In this document: piece by piece, positions 45,025 to 56,098 of the stretch | How positions within the stretch are numbered: position 1 is the first letter of the stretch | Layout of the letters: each line of letters begins with the position of its first letter | DNA from: Bradyrhizobium sp. B124 | GTDB taxonomy: Bacteria; Pseudomonadota; Alphaproteobacteria; Rhizobiales; Xanthobacteraceae | NCBI RefSeq assembly: GCF_038967635.1 | Contig: NZ_CP152413.1 | Span: 5,026,001 to 5,090,000, forward strand | Length of the DNA: 64,000 bases | Reading direction: 5' to 3' | The notes under the pieces: model-generated | What the model was told of the DNA's origin: nothing | Database searches by the model: none | Seen by the model: only the letters and a program-made list of their open reading frames with translations | Program-made: the position numbers and the translations under genes

Positions 45025-46248
45025 ATGGTCTCGATCAACCGGCGCAGATGGCTTACCGGCGCCGCGGGTGCGGGCCTTGCCGCAGTCGCGGGTCTCAGGC
45101 CGTCGCTTGCCGAAGATACGCCCGGCGTCACCGCGACCGAGATCAGGATCGGCAGCACCACCTCGCTGAGCGGCCCGGTGTCGGCACTCGGCGTGCAGGC
45201 GCGCTGCCAGGAAGCCTATTTCAAGATGCTGAACGAGCAGGGCGGCATCGCCGGCCGGCAGATCAAATACATCTATTACGACGACGCGTTCAATCCGGCG
45301 AAGACGGTCGAGCAGGTGCGCCGCCTGATCGAGAGCGACAATGTCGCCTTCCTGTTCAACATGCTCGGCACCGCGCCGAACTCGTCGGTCGTCAAGTACA
45401 TCAACGCCGCCAAGGTGCCGCATCTGTTCCTGTCGGTGAACGGCGACAAATGGGGCGACTACAAGAGCTATCCCTGGACCATGGGCTTTGCGCCGAGCGC
45501 GCGCACCGAGGCGCAGGTGTTCGTCAAATATGCGCTGAGCCAGAACAAGAACGCGAAATTCGCGGTGCTCTACCAGAATGACGATCTCGGCAAGGATTTC
45601 GTCGCCGGCGCCAGGGACGTGCTGGGCGAGCGGTTCGCGACATCGGCCGTGGTGGCCTCGCACGAGGTCACCGATCCGACGATCGATTCCCAGATCGTCG
45701 CGCTGCGCGGCGCCAATCCCGATGTGCTGATCTCGGGCACCACGGCGAAATTCTGCGCGCAGTCGATCCGCAAGATCTATGAGCTCGGCTGGAAGCCGAT
45801 GCATTTCATCGCGAGCGGCGCGGCCTCGATCTCCTCGACCATTGCGCCTGTCGGCCTCGACAAGTCGCAGGGCACGATCTCATCGGCCTATGTCAAGGAC
45901 GTTGCCGATCCGGCCTGGGCCAACGACCCCGGCGTCAAGGATTTCCTCGCCTTCATGGCGAAGTACTTCCCCGATGGCAATCCGAAGGAGGGCTACAGCC
46001 TCTACGCCTACACGGTGGCACAGGTGCTCAAGATCGTGCTTGAGCAGTGCAAGGGTAACTTCACCCGCGACAACATCATGGCGCAGGCGAACAACCTGAA
46101 AGACGTCGAGGTCCCGACGCTGTTGCCCGGCATTCGCGTCAACACCAGCCCGACCAATCATCACCCGCTGCAGCAGCTTCAGCTGCAGCGGATCGAAGGG
46201 CCCGGCTGGCTGCGATTCGGCGAGGTGATCCAGGGCGCGAATTTGTGA
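45025..46248 (+). CDS. LivK-type substrate-binding protein with Tat-like signal (orphan)
   Basis: A 407-residue periplasmic binding protein. The N-terminus RRRWLTGAAGAGLAAVAG resembles a twin-arginine signal, ending at PSLA. The mature protein begins with TEIRIGSTTSLSGPVSALG and contains KTVEQVRRLIESDNVAFLFN and PWTMGFAPS, shared with the paralogue at 54665. It probably binds a small carboxylate or aromatic compound, but the ligand is unknown. The start has GGGGAGAAAAT upstream. It is divergent from the BKACE operon and has no permease or ATPase neighbours, so it is either shared with a distant transporter or used for sensing. Confidence 0.88.
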   Translation: MVSINRRRWLTGAAGAGLAAVAGLRPSLAEDTPGVTATEIRIGSTTSLSGPVSALGVQARCQEAYFKMLNEQGGIAGRQIKYIYYDDAFNPAKTVEQVRRLIESDNVAFLFNMLGTAPNSSVVKYINAAKVPHLFLSVNGDKWGDYKSYPWTMGFAPSARTEAQVFVKYALSQNKNAKFAVLYQNDDLGKDFVAGARDVLGERFATSAVVASHEVTDPTIDSQIVALRGANPDVLISGTTAKFCAQSIRKIYELGWKPMHFIASGAASISSTIAPVGLDKSQGTISSAYVKDVADPAWANDPGVKDFLAFMAKYFPDGNPKEGYSLYAYTVAQVLKIVLEQCKGNFTRDNIMAQANNLKDVEVPTLLPGIRVNTSPTNHHPLQQLQLQRIEGPGWLRFGEVIQGANL

Positions 46249-46281
46249 TCAAGGCCGTCATGACGACCGAAACGAAGCGAT

Positions 46282-46308
46282 CTATATCGCAACTGGTGAG
46301 CGATATAG
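46282..46308. promoter_or_regulatory. Perfect 9-9-9 palindrome, operator-like
   Basis: CTATATCGC at 46282-46290 and GCGATATAG at 46300-46308 are exact inverted arms around a 9-base spacer. The site ends directly before the GTG at 46309 and starts 33 bp after the preceding stop. No T-run follows, so a regulator site is more likely than a terminator. If the real start is the GTG, the arm overlaps its ribosome site region. Confidence 0.45.
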
Positions 46309-47235
46309 GTGAATCCCTTGACGAATCCCAGATCCTTGTTTCTCGGCATCGCGCTCGGCGCCTGCTTGATCACGACGTCGGCGGCGGCGGCGCAGATCTG
46401 GCTTTCGGTCGTCGACCCCGTGGTTCAGGCCGATCGCGGCGGCGGCGCCACGGCGAGCGACTTCATGGGATTGTTCCAGCAGAACGCGCCGTGGCGCCGC
46501 GCGGCTGCGGCGATCCAGGTCTTCAAGCTCTCCACCCAGTTCCTGCATCGATCGAGCGACGCGGACCTCGCCGCCGTGATCCACGATCTTCGCCGCCGCC
46601 ACATCGCACTCGCCATGGAGGCGGAGATTTTGGTCGCCACGACCCGGTGCGGAAATGGCATTCCCGGCTACACCACCACCGCGGTCATCAAGAAGGCGGC
46701 GGAGCGGGTCGCGGCCCAGGGCGGCGAGATCGCCTATGTCGCCTTCGACGAGCCCATGACCTGGGGACATTTCGCCCACCGCGCATGCCAGTACACGACT
46801 GAAGAGGTCGTCGACAACATCGCCCCGAGCGTCGAAGCCTTGAAGGCAGTGTTCCCGGCCGTTCAGTTCGGCGACATCGAGCCCGTGACAGACCAGACGT
46901 CCGGCCGCCTCAGCGAAATCCTGAGGTTCGCAGAGCTGTTCAAGGCGAAGACCGGCAAGCCTTTGGCCTTCCTGCAGGCTGACCTGATCTGGCAGAATAA
47001 CTGGCGGCCACAACTCACGGTCTGGAAGAGCCGACTGCACGCGGCAGGCCTTAGCTATGGCGTCGTGATCGACGGCGATCCGGGCGACCACAGCGACCTC
47101 GCCTGGACCCGTCATGCCGTTCAGCGATATCACGAGCTCGTCGCAGATCCGACGATTTCGCCCGACGCATTTGTCATCCAGAGCTGGCAGGCTCGGCCAA
47201 CCACACGCTCCCCGAGGACAAGCCAAGTACCCTGA
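46309..47235 (+). CDS. Secreted protein of unknown function
   Basis: A 308-residue protein with a Sec-type signal (SLFLGIALGACLITTSAAAA). I do not recognise the family. The mature part has alternating strand/helix segments such as HIALAMEAEILVA, GEIAYVAFDEPMTWG, AVQFGDIEPV and KPLAFLQADLIWQ. These suggest a TIM-barrel, glycosidase-like fold with acidic residues at strand ends; this is inference only. The N-terminus is uncertain: GTG at 46309 or TTG at 46318 both precede the signal peptide, and neither has a strong ribosome site. It lies 60 bp after the binding-protein gene with a perfect palindrome between. It converges on the AraC regulator gene. Confidence 0.6.
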   Translation: MNPLTNPRSLFLGIALGACLITTSAAAAQIWLSVVDPVVQADRGGGATASDFMGLFQQNAPWRRAAAAIQVFKLSTQFLHRSSDADLAAVIHDLRRRHIALAMEAEILVATTRCGNGIPGYTTTAVIKKAAERVAAQGGEIAYVAFDEPMTWGHFAHRACQYTTEEVVDNIAPSVEALKAVFPAVQFGDIEPVTDQTSGRLSEILRFAELFKAKTGKPLAFLQADLIWQNNWRPQLTVWKSRLHAAGLSYGVVIDGDPGDHSDLAWTRHAVQRYHELVADPTISPDAFVIQSWQARPTTRSPRTSQVP

Positions 47236-47292
47236 CCTCAGTGGTCGTCCAGACTGTGGTGCACTGACCGTGGCGTTGCCTGCGAGCTCAAC

Positions 47293-48120
47293 TCACAGCG
47301 CCTGTTCGCCCACCGCCTGCCCGGTGCGGTAGATCGCCAGATCCCGCGAGCCGGAGAAGATCGCGCGCGGCTTTAAGCCATAGAAGCGGCGGATCGAGTG
47401 GCTGAAATGCGTGCTATCGGGATAGCCGATATCCTGCGCGAGATGCGCCAGATTGATGTCCTGGTTGGCGAAGTGCAGCAGATGCCGCGCGCGCTTCCAG
47501 GCGCGGAAGGAGCGGAACGAGATCCCGGTCTCCTCCTTGAACAGATGCAGGAAGCGCGACGGCGACAGCCCGGCCTCGGTGGCGCAGCCTGCCGCGGTCA
47601 CCGGCTCGCCGGAGAACTGCCCGATGCGGCTGATCGCACGCACCACCCGCGGATCGAGCACACGCTGCGGCAGCGCGTCGCCGAAGCACATGGTGTCGAA
47701 CTCGGCATTCGCGATCGCATCGCGATGCTGCATCTCGGCAAGCGTCGCATAGGCATTGCGAATCCGGTTCGCGAACAAATGCGAGTCGGATCCTTGCAGG
47801 CGGCGGGCGACGGCTTCGAGCGTACCGTCAGGCACGCTTTCCGGCTCGATCGCAACGCAGATCGCGGATCGATATTCGCTGGTGATGGTGTGGCGCAGGT
47901 TCGGCATCGTCACCGCGAGCTCGCCATGGGACTCGCGACCTTCGCTGGTCGACAGATGCAAGCCCTCGCGGATCGCAACATAGACATGGAATGCGCCCGG
48001 ACAGCGTTCGCGCGGGCGGCCGAGCAGCCCGGCATAGAACACCCGTTCCGGCGTGATCAGCATCCGGTGGCCGGACGGCTGGCCGGACTCTTGGCACTTC
48101 GCGTCCACGATCGCGTCCAT
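47293..48120 (-). CDS. AraC family transcriptional regulator
   Basis: A 275-residue regulator. The C-terminal AraC DNA-binding domain (about residues 170-260) has the first helix-turn-helix around AAGCATEAGLSPSRFLHLFK. The second, more conserved one reads LAQDIGYPDSTHFSHSIRRFYG. The N-terminal part is a beta-rich effector domain without a recognised ligand motif. ATG at 48120 is fixed by AGGAGG about 8 bases upstream. It is encoded downstream of, and on the same strand as, the GST/acyl-CoA dehydrogenase operon but is separated by about 200 bp with a palindromic repeat. It may control the neighbouring catabolic genes; targets are unproven. Confidence 0.87.
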   Translation of the reverse strand: MDAIVDAKCQESGQPSGHRMLITPERVFYAGLLGRPRERCPGAFHVYVAIREGLHLSTSEGRESHGELAVTMPNLRHTITSEYRSAICVAIEPESVPDGTLEAVARRLQGSDSHLFANRIRNAYATLAEMQHRDAIANAEFDTMCFGDALPQRVLDPRVVRAISRIGQFSGEPVTAAGCATEAGLSPSRFLHLFKEETGISFRSFRAWKRARHLLHFANQDINLAHLAQDIGYPDSTHFSHSIRRFYGLKPRAIFSGSRDLAIYRTGQAVGEQAL

Positions 48121-48193
48121 GGCGGTTCCTCCTCGCGCGGCTCTTTGGGCCGCTGCGGCGGAGCTACCATAGCGCAAATTCGCAAAAGCGATA

Positions 48194-48321
48194 CGTTGTC
48201 ATTCCGGGACGATGCGACGCATCGAACCCCAATGCGCAATTGCACATCGTGGGATCTCAATATTCCCCGATGCACAATTGTGCATTTGTGGTCTGGTCCT
48301 TCGGACCACCCTGGAACAACG
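48194..48321. repeat. Diverged palindromic repeat with tgcgcaattgca core
   Basis: Outer arms cgttgtcattccggg and ccctggaacaacg pair partly. Inner arms caatgcgcaattgcacatcg and cgatgcacaattgtgcattt pair well, and each inner arm is itself palindromic. It is related to the cgtcattccgg family. Confidence 0.65.
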
Positions 48322-48326
48322 CATCA

Positions 48327-48983
48327 TCAGGGCCGCGCCCGCGGCGCAACGTTCTGTTCCTGCCCGGCTTTTTGCTCCGACGCCACCGCGCGCCTGTAAC
48401 CATCGCGCTGCTGCAGCCGCGCCCAATAGGCCGCGACGTTCGGCCCGAAATCCTTGGCGAGGCCGATATTGCTGGCGAGCCGGAGCGCATAGCCATTGGT
48501 GATGTCGGCGGCCGTGAAGCGTTCCGCGCAGAGGAATTCAGAGTTCGCGGCAGCGGCCTCGACCGCGCGCAGGCGGCCCAGGAACCATTTTGCATAATCG
48601 CCCGCGACCTGCGGGTTGCGCCGCTCCTCCGGCTCGAGCTGGCTGTAGCGAAGCACCAGTGTCTGCGGAAAGGTCAGCGTCGCATCGGAAAAATACATCC
48701 AGTTCAAGAACGCGCCATAGGCCGGCTCGTCGGGACCTACGATCAGCGGCGTCGGGCCATATTTGGTGCCGAGGTAGTGGCAGATGCCCGAGGACTCCGT
48801 CATCTTCGTCTCGCCATCGACCATGAACGGGATGGTGCCGAGCGGATTGATGCCGAGATATTCCTTGGCGAACACGCGCGGCGGGAACGGCAGCATCTTC
48901 AGCTCATAAGGCAGCCCGAGCTCCTCCAGCATCCACAACGGACGGAACGAGCGCGCGGCATCGCAGTGATAGAGCGTGATCAT
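48327..48983 (-). CDS. Glutathione S-transferase
   Basis: A 218-residue GST. The thioredoxin-like N-domain (residues 1-80) starts MITLYHCDAARSFRPLWMLEEL, in which the serine of ARSFR is the likely glutathione-activating residue. INPLGTIPFMVDG supplies the cis-proline, and TESSGICHYL binds the glutathione backbone. The helical C-domain (90-205) is normal. It is cytoplasmic, with a role in conjugation or isomerisation of an electrophile. It is the last gene of a minus-strand group with three acyl-CoA dehydrogenases, following the third by about 100 bp, so it may detoxify an unsaturated intermediate of that pathway (inference). Confidence 0.88.
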   Translation of the reverse strand: MITLYHCDAARSFRPLWMLEELGLPYELKMLPFPPRVFAKEYLGINPLGTIPFMVDGETKMTESSGICHYLGTKYGPTPLIVGPDEPAYGAFLNWMYFSDATLTFPQTLVLRYSQLEPEERRNPQVAGDYAKWFLGRLRAVEAAAANSEFLCAERFTAADITNGYALRLASNIGLAKDFGPNVAAYWARLQQRDGYRRAVASEQKAGQEQNVAPRARP

Positions 48984-49082
48984 CAGGCGTTTCCCGTGTT
49001 CTTGATCGCCGCCACCATGGAGCGCCGGCGCGGTGACTGCAACATTGTCGTGCGCGGTGGATTCATCGCGCAGGTTTCCGGT

Positions 49083-50294
<1,212 letters not shown>

Positions 50295-50344
50295 AGCGGC
50301 CTCCATCTCTGCGCGGCGATGCAATCCGTCGGACCGGGTTCGCA

Positions 50345-51502
<1,158 letters not shown>

Positions 51503-51516
51503 GTTGCTTTAATCCT

Positions 51517-51623
51517 CGTCATTCCGAGGCGATGCGAAGCATCGAACCCGGAATCCATTTCACTTCGAATCTGCTGCCTGATGGATTCCGGGCTCGCCGC
51601 TTCGCGTCGCCCCGGAATGACGG
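51517..51623. repeat. Palindromic repeat, cgtcattccgg family, copy 3
   Basis: Ends cgtcattccgaggcg and cgccccggaatgacgg pair, with inner cccggaatccat and atggattccggg arms. It occupies the gap between two acyl-CoA dehydrogenase genes of one operon, 14 bp before a start codon. Confidence 0.78.
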
Positions 51624-51643
51624 CTGAGGGTGAGCGGCATCTC

Positions 51644-52780
51644 CTACAACCCCATCTGACGGCTCGCGAGATCCTTCATGATCTCCTCGGTGCCGCCGCC
51701 GATGGCGTTGACCTTGACCTCGCGGTAAATGCGCTCGACCTTGATGCCGCGCATGAAGCCGGCGCCGCCGAAGATCTGCACCGCCTCGGAGGCGCAGTGC
51801 GCCATGGTCTGCGTCGCCTGGTTCTTCATCATGCAGATCTCGGCAACCGGGCTTTCGCCCTGGCCGAGCCGCCACGCCAGCATTTCCAGCATCGCCTGCG
51901 AGGCCGCGACCTTCTGCGCCATGTCGACGATCTTGTGCCTGATCACCTGGTGCTGGGCGATCGGCTTGCCGAACGTCTTGCGCTCCTTGGCATAGGCGAC
52001 CGCCTCGTCGAGACAGACGCGCGCATAGGCGGTGCAGCCCGCCGCCATGCCCATGCGCTCGCTGTTGAAGTTCTGCATGATGATCTTGAAGCCCTGGCCT
52101 TCCTCGCCGATCAGGTTCTCGACCGGCACGCGGCATTCGTCGAAATGCAAGGTCGCGGTATCCGACGCCCACCAGCCCATCTTCTTCAGCTTGGTGCGGG
52201 AGAGGCCCGGCGTATTGCCCTCGATCAGGAGCAGGCTGACGCCGCCGGGGCCCTCGCCGCCGGTGCGCACCGCGACCGTCAGATAGTCGGCGCGCATGCC
52301 CGAGGTGATGAAGGTCTTTTCACCGGAGACGACATAATGGTCGCCGTCGCGCCGCGCCTTGGTGCGCAGGTTCGCGACATCGGAGCCGCCGCTCGGCTCG
52401 GTGATCGCCAGCGCGGAGATCTTCTTGCCCGCAAGCACCTCCGGCAGCACCCGCGCCTTGACCTCCGGGCGGGCGGCGCGGGCGATCGGCGGCGAGCCGA
52501 TCGTGTGGCTCATCAGGCTCGCGGAAACGCCGCCGGCGCCGGCGCGCGCCAGCTCCTGCGAGGCCACGATCTTCATGAACTGGTCGGCGGCGATCCCGCC
52601 ATATTCTTCCGGGAAACCGAGGCCGAGCAGCCCGATTTCGGACGCCTTGGCATAGAGCGCGCGTGGAAACTCGCCCTCTTCGTCCCATTGATGGGCATAA
52701 GGCTCGATTTCCTTGGCCACAAAGCGCCGCATCACCTCGCGAAAGGCCTCATGTTCGCTGGTGTAGAATGGGTTTGCCAT
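51644..52780 (-). CDS. Acyl-CoA dehydrogenase (first of three), isovaleryl/long-chain type
   Basis: A 378-residue FAD enzyme. ALAITEPSGGSDVANLRT is the flavin loop, and HYVVSGEKTFITSG the middle domain. The C-terminal segment GGAGFMRGIKVERIYREVK has glycine where short-chain enzymes carry the catalytic glutamate. A glutamate is instead present in NFNSERMGMAAG, the position used by isovaleryl- and long-chain enzymes. GGTEEIMKD near the end completes the family. It is the first gene of the minus-strand dehydrogenase operon and is divergent from an acyl-CoA synthetase gene. The shared 215-bp region between them is a likely control region. Confidence 0.88.
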   Translation of the reverse strand: MANPFYTSEHEAFREVMRRFVAKEIEPYAHQWDEEGEFPRALYAKASEIGLLGLGFPEEYGGIAADQFMKIVASQELARAGAGGVSASLMSHTIGSPPIARAARPEVKARVLPEVLAGKKISALAITEPSGGSDVANLRTKARRDGDHYVVSGEKTFITSGMRADYLTVAVRTGGEGPGGVSLLLIEGNTPGLSRTKLKKMGWWASDTATLHFDECRVPVENLIGEEGQGFKIIMQNFNSERMGMAAGCTAYARVCLDEAVAYAKERKTFGKPIAQHQVIRHKIVDMAQKVAASQAMLEMLAWRLGQGESPVAEICMMKNQATQTMAHCASEAVQIFGGAGFMRGIKVERIYREVKVNAIGGGTEEIMKDLASRQMGL

Positions 52781-52995
52781 CCGCGTGCTCCGTTGATTCC
52801 CGCCTCCGACGATGTCCGGATTTTTCCCTGTTCACTTGCGTCGAGTGGCTGTTCGCCGGATCGGGTTTCCATCTGGCCACCCGCCAGCCACTAAACGCAA
52901 GACAGTATCCTAATACGCCCCCTCCACTGCCAATTCATGGCATCAATCGAGCCAGGAACAGGCGGCGCAAGACTGCCGTTCCAGAGGAGGGACAT

Positions 52996-54537
52996 TTGCC
53001 GGTTCGTTATTACGACTGGATCGCGCATCATCGCCGGCGCACGCCGGACAAGATGGCGCTTGTCGATCTCGCAAGCGGTCGCCGCTTCAGCTATGCGGAA
53101 CTCGACGCCCGCGTGTCGCGGCTCGCCGGCTGGCTGCGCGACACCCTCAAGGTCGCCAGTGGCGACCGGGTCGCGGTGCTGGCGCTGAACACCACCGATA
53201 CGCTGGAGGTGCAGTTCGCCTGCTTCCGGATCGGGGCGGTCTTCCTGCCGCTCAACACCCGCCTCACCGTTCCCGAGCTGCGCTACATTACCGGCGACGC
53301 CGCGCCCAAGGTGATGATCCATGACGACGACCTCGCCGAGACCGCGCTTGCGGTCGCCAAGCTCTGCGACGTCGCATCGACCGTGCGGCTCGGCCCGGGC
53401 GGTGCCTATGAGGCCGGCATCGCGGCGGCGAAACCGCTCGAACGGTTCGAGGAGGTCACGCTCGATGACATCTCGACCATCATGTACACCTCGGGCACCA
53501 CGGGCCAGCCCAAGGGCGCGATCATCACGCATGGGATGACGTTCTGGAATTGCGTCAATCTCGGCGGCCCCGCCTACATCTCGCCGGCCTCGGTGCTGCT
53601 GACGGTGCTACCACTGTTCCACACCGGCGGGCTGAATTGCTACACCAACCCGGTGCTGCATGCCGGCGGCACGGTGCTGATCATGCGCGCGTTCGATCCC
53701 GGCGAGGCGCTGAAGCTGATCGGCGATCCCTTGCAGGGCATCAACGTGTTCTTCGGCGTGCCCGCGATCTACCAGTTCATGGCGCAGCATCCGGCCTTCG
53801 CATCAGTGGACTTCAGCCGCCTGCTGATCGGCGGCGTCGGCGGCGCGCCGATGCCGGTGCCGCTGCTGAAAACCTGGGAGGCGCGCGGCGTCGCGCTGCA
53901 GCAGGGCTACGGCATGACCGAAACCTCGCCCGCGGTAATGGTGCTCGATCGCGAGGATGCCGCGCGCAAGGCCGGCTCGTCCGGCAAGCCCGTGCTGCAT
54001 ACCGAAGTTCGGATCGTACGGCCCGACGGCAGCGATGCCGCGGTCGGCGAACTCGGCGAGCTCTGGGTCAAGGGCCCGAACATCACGCCGGGCTACTGGA
54101 ACAGGCCGGACGCCAACGCCTCGTCCTTCACCGACGGCTGGCTGCACACCGGCGACGCCACGCGGATCGACGAGGAAGGCTTCTACTACATCGTCGACCG
54201 CTGGAAGGACATGTACATTTCCGGCGGCGAGAACGTCTATCCGGCCGAGGTCGAGAGCGTGCTGCATCAATTGGCGGCCGTCGCCGAGGCCGCCGTCATC
54301 GGCATCCCGAACGAGCAATGGGGCGAGGTCGGGATGGCCGTGATCGCCGTGAAGCCGGGCCACACGCTGACGCCGGCCGAGATCCACGCGCATTGCCAAG
54401 CCAATCTGGCGCGGTTCAAGTGCCCGCGCCTGATCGAATTCATCGATGCCCTGCCGCGGAATGCGACAGGCAAAATTCATAAGCCGACGCTGCGGCAGCA
54501 ATTCAGCCAGCCGAAGCCGACCGATACTGCCGCATGA
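52996..54537 (+). CDS. Acyl-CoA synthetase (AMP-forming) of the dehydrogenase cluster
   Basis: A 513-residue ANL enzyme. Motif A3 is IMYTSGTTGQPKG near residue 160, A5 is LQQGYGMTETSP near 300, the hinge is LHTGDATRIDEEGFYYIVDRWKD and the catalytic lysine lies in NATGKIHKP. The TTG at 52996 is preferred because GAGGAGGG lies 4-5 bases upstream and the protein then begins PVRYYDWIAHH, aligned with relatives; the frame extends upstream to 52663 but antisense to another gene. It probably activates the acid fed to the divergent acyl-CoA dehydrogenases. A binding-protein gene follows 127 bp downstream on the same strand. Confidence 0.9.
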   Translation: MPVRYYDWIAHHRRRTPDKMALVDLASGRRFSYAELDARVSRLAGWLRDTLKVASGDRVAVLALNTTDTLEVQFACFRIGAVFLPLNTRLTVPELRYITGDAAPKVMIHDDDLAETALAVAKLCDVASTVRLGPGGAYEAGIAAAKPLERFEEVTLDDISTIMYTSGTTGQPKGAIITHGMTFWNCVNLGGPAYISPASVLLTVLPLFHTGGLNCYTNPVLHAGGTVLIMRAFDPGEALKLIGDPLQGINVFFGVPAIYQFMAQHPAFASVDFSRLLIGGVGGAPMPVPLLKTWEARGVALQQGYGMTETSPAVMVLDREDAARKAGSSGKPVLHTEVRIVRPDGSDAAVGELGELWVKGPNITPGYWNRPDANASSFTDGWLHTGDATRIDEEGFYYIVDRWKDMYISGGENVYPAEVESVLHQLAAVAEAAVIGIPNEQWGEVGMAVIAVKPGHTLTPAEIHAHCQANLARFKCPRLIEFIDALPRNATGKIHKPTLRQQFSQPKPTDTAA

Positions 54538-54664
54538 GCCTGGGGACGCGTGTCGCGTCTCCCTGGCCATGTCGAGAGAAGTGTTGCCCGCAACCGTCTG
54601 CCCGAACCGGCTGCGGGTTCGTTGCGTAAGTCCCCAACCCGAATCAATCGAGGAAATTGCCTTT

Positions 54665-55885
54665 ATGAAAACCACAAAATTGTCGCTGCTGGCCGCCGCC
54701 GCGGCGCTCTGCCTGCTCTCCACCCAGGCCACCTTTGCACAAAAGAAGTATGACACCGGCGCCTCCGACACCGAGATCAAGATCGGCAATGTCGAGGCCT
54801 ATAGCGGTCCCGCCTCCGCCTACGGCGTCATCGGCAAGACCGAAGAAGCCTATTTCAAGATGATCAACGATCAGGGCGGCATCAACGGCCGCAAGATCAA
54901 CTGGATCTCCTATGACGACGGCTACTCGCCGCCGAAGACCGTGGAGCAGATCCGCAAGCTGATCGAGAGCGACGAGGTGTTCCTGGTGTTCAACGCGCTG
55001 GGCACGCCGACCCAGACCGCGGTGCAGAAGTATCACAACGCCAAGAAGGTGCCGCAGCTGTTCCTTGCCACCGGCGCCAGCAAGTGGAACGATCCGAAGG
55101 ATTTCCCGTGGACCATGGGCTTCCAGCCGAGCTATCGCGTCGAGGCGCGGATCTTCGGCAAGTACATCCTCAAGGCCAAGCCCGATGCCAAGGTCGTGAT
55201 CTTCTATGCCAATGACGATTTCGGCAAGGACTACCTGGTCGGCCTCAAGGAGGTGCTCGACAAGTCGAGCGTCAAGATCGTCGCCGAGGAAAGCTACGAG
55301 ACGACAGAGCCGTCGATCGATTCTCACATCGTCAAGCTGAAGGACACCGGCGCCGACGTGTTCGTCAACATCTCGACGCCGAAATTCGCCGCGCAGGCGA
55401 TCAAGAAGATCGCCGAACTCGGCTGGAAGCCGATGCACGTAATGACCGACGTCTCGATCTCGATCGGCGCTGTCATGAAGCCCGCCGGCCTCGAAGCATC
55501 CGAAGGCGTACTGTCGGCCGGGTACCTCAAGGACGCGTCCGATCCGCAGTGGAAGAATGACGAGGGCATGAAGAAGTTCATGGCGTTCGCCGAGAAGTAC
55601 ATGCCGGGCGCCAACCTGTCCGACGCCAATCTGGTCTATGGCTACGCCGCGGCGCAGACCATGGTGCAGGTGCTGAAGCAGGCCGGTGACAATTTGACGC
55701 GTGAGAACGTGATGAAGCAGGCCGCCAGCCTGAAGGACTTCACACCCGACACGCTGATCCCCGGCATCCGGATCAACACCAGCGCGACCGACTTCGCTCC
55801 GGTCGAGCAGCTCAAGATGATGCAGTTCAAGAACGGACAGTGGGAGCTGTTCGGCGACATCATCAGCGCCGAGACCGGCGGTTAG
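54665..55885 (+). CDS. LivK-type substrate-binding protein (orphan, paralogue of 45025 gene)
   Basis: A 406-residue periplasmic binding protein with a Sec signal (MKTTKLSLLAAAAALCLLST, cleavage near TFA). The mature protein begins SDTEIKIGNVEAYSGPASAYG. It shares long stretches with the 45025 protein, for example KTVEQIRKLIESD, PWTMGFQPS and ELGWKPMH. GAGGAA lies about 9 bases before the ATG. It lies downstream of an acyl-CoA synthetase gene and likely supplies or senses the acid that enzyme activates. No transporter membrane or ATPase genes are present in the cluster. A strong intrinsic terminator follows its stop codon. Confidence 0.9.
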   Translation: MKTTKLSLLAAAAALCLLSTQATFAQKKYDTGASDTEIKIGNVEAYSGPASAYGVIGKTEEAYFKMINDQGGINGRKINWISYDDGYSPPKTVEQIRKLIESDEVFLVFNALGTPTQTAVQKYHNAKKVPQLFLATGASKWNDPKDFPWTMGFQPSYRVEARIFGKYILKAKPDAKVVIFYANDDFGKDYLVGLKEVLDKSSVKIVAEESYETTEPSIDSHIVKLKDTGADVFVNISTPKFAAQAIKKIAELGWKPMHVMTDVSISIGAVMKPAGLEASEGVLSAGYLKDASDPQWKNDEGMKKFMAFAEKYMPGANLSDANLVYGYAAAQTMVQVLKQAGDNLTRENVMKQAASLKDFTPDTLIPGIRINTSATDFAPVEQLKMMQFKNGQWELFGDIISAETGG

Positions 55886-55915
55886 TGTCAGCCGCTCGAC
55901 GAGTGAACGTTATTG

Positions 55916-55950
55916 CGAAGCCGCCCATTCGGGCGGCTTCGTTATTTTGC
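55916..55950 (+). terminator. Intrinsic terminator of the ligase/binding-protein operon
   Basis: A perfect 11-bp stem, CGAAGCCGCCC at 55916-55926 with GGGCGGCTTCG at 55931-55941, has an ATTC loop and is followed by ttattttgc. It is 31 bp after the stop codon. Confidence 0.85.
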
Positions 55951-56098
55951 AGGAGTGTTGAGGCCGAGGCCAGAGCAAGTGGGTCGCGCGCCCGTCTCTC
56001 TCACCGTCACCCTGAGGAACCGCAGAGCGGCGTCTCGAAGGGTCGACGGCCCCGCTGGCGGCCGTGCATCCTTCGAGGCTCGCTCCGCTCGCACCTCA

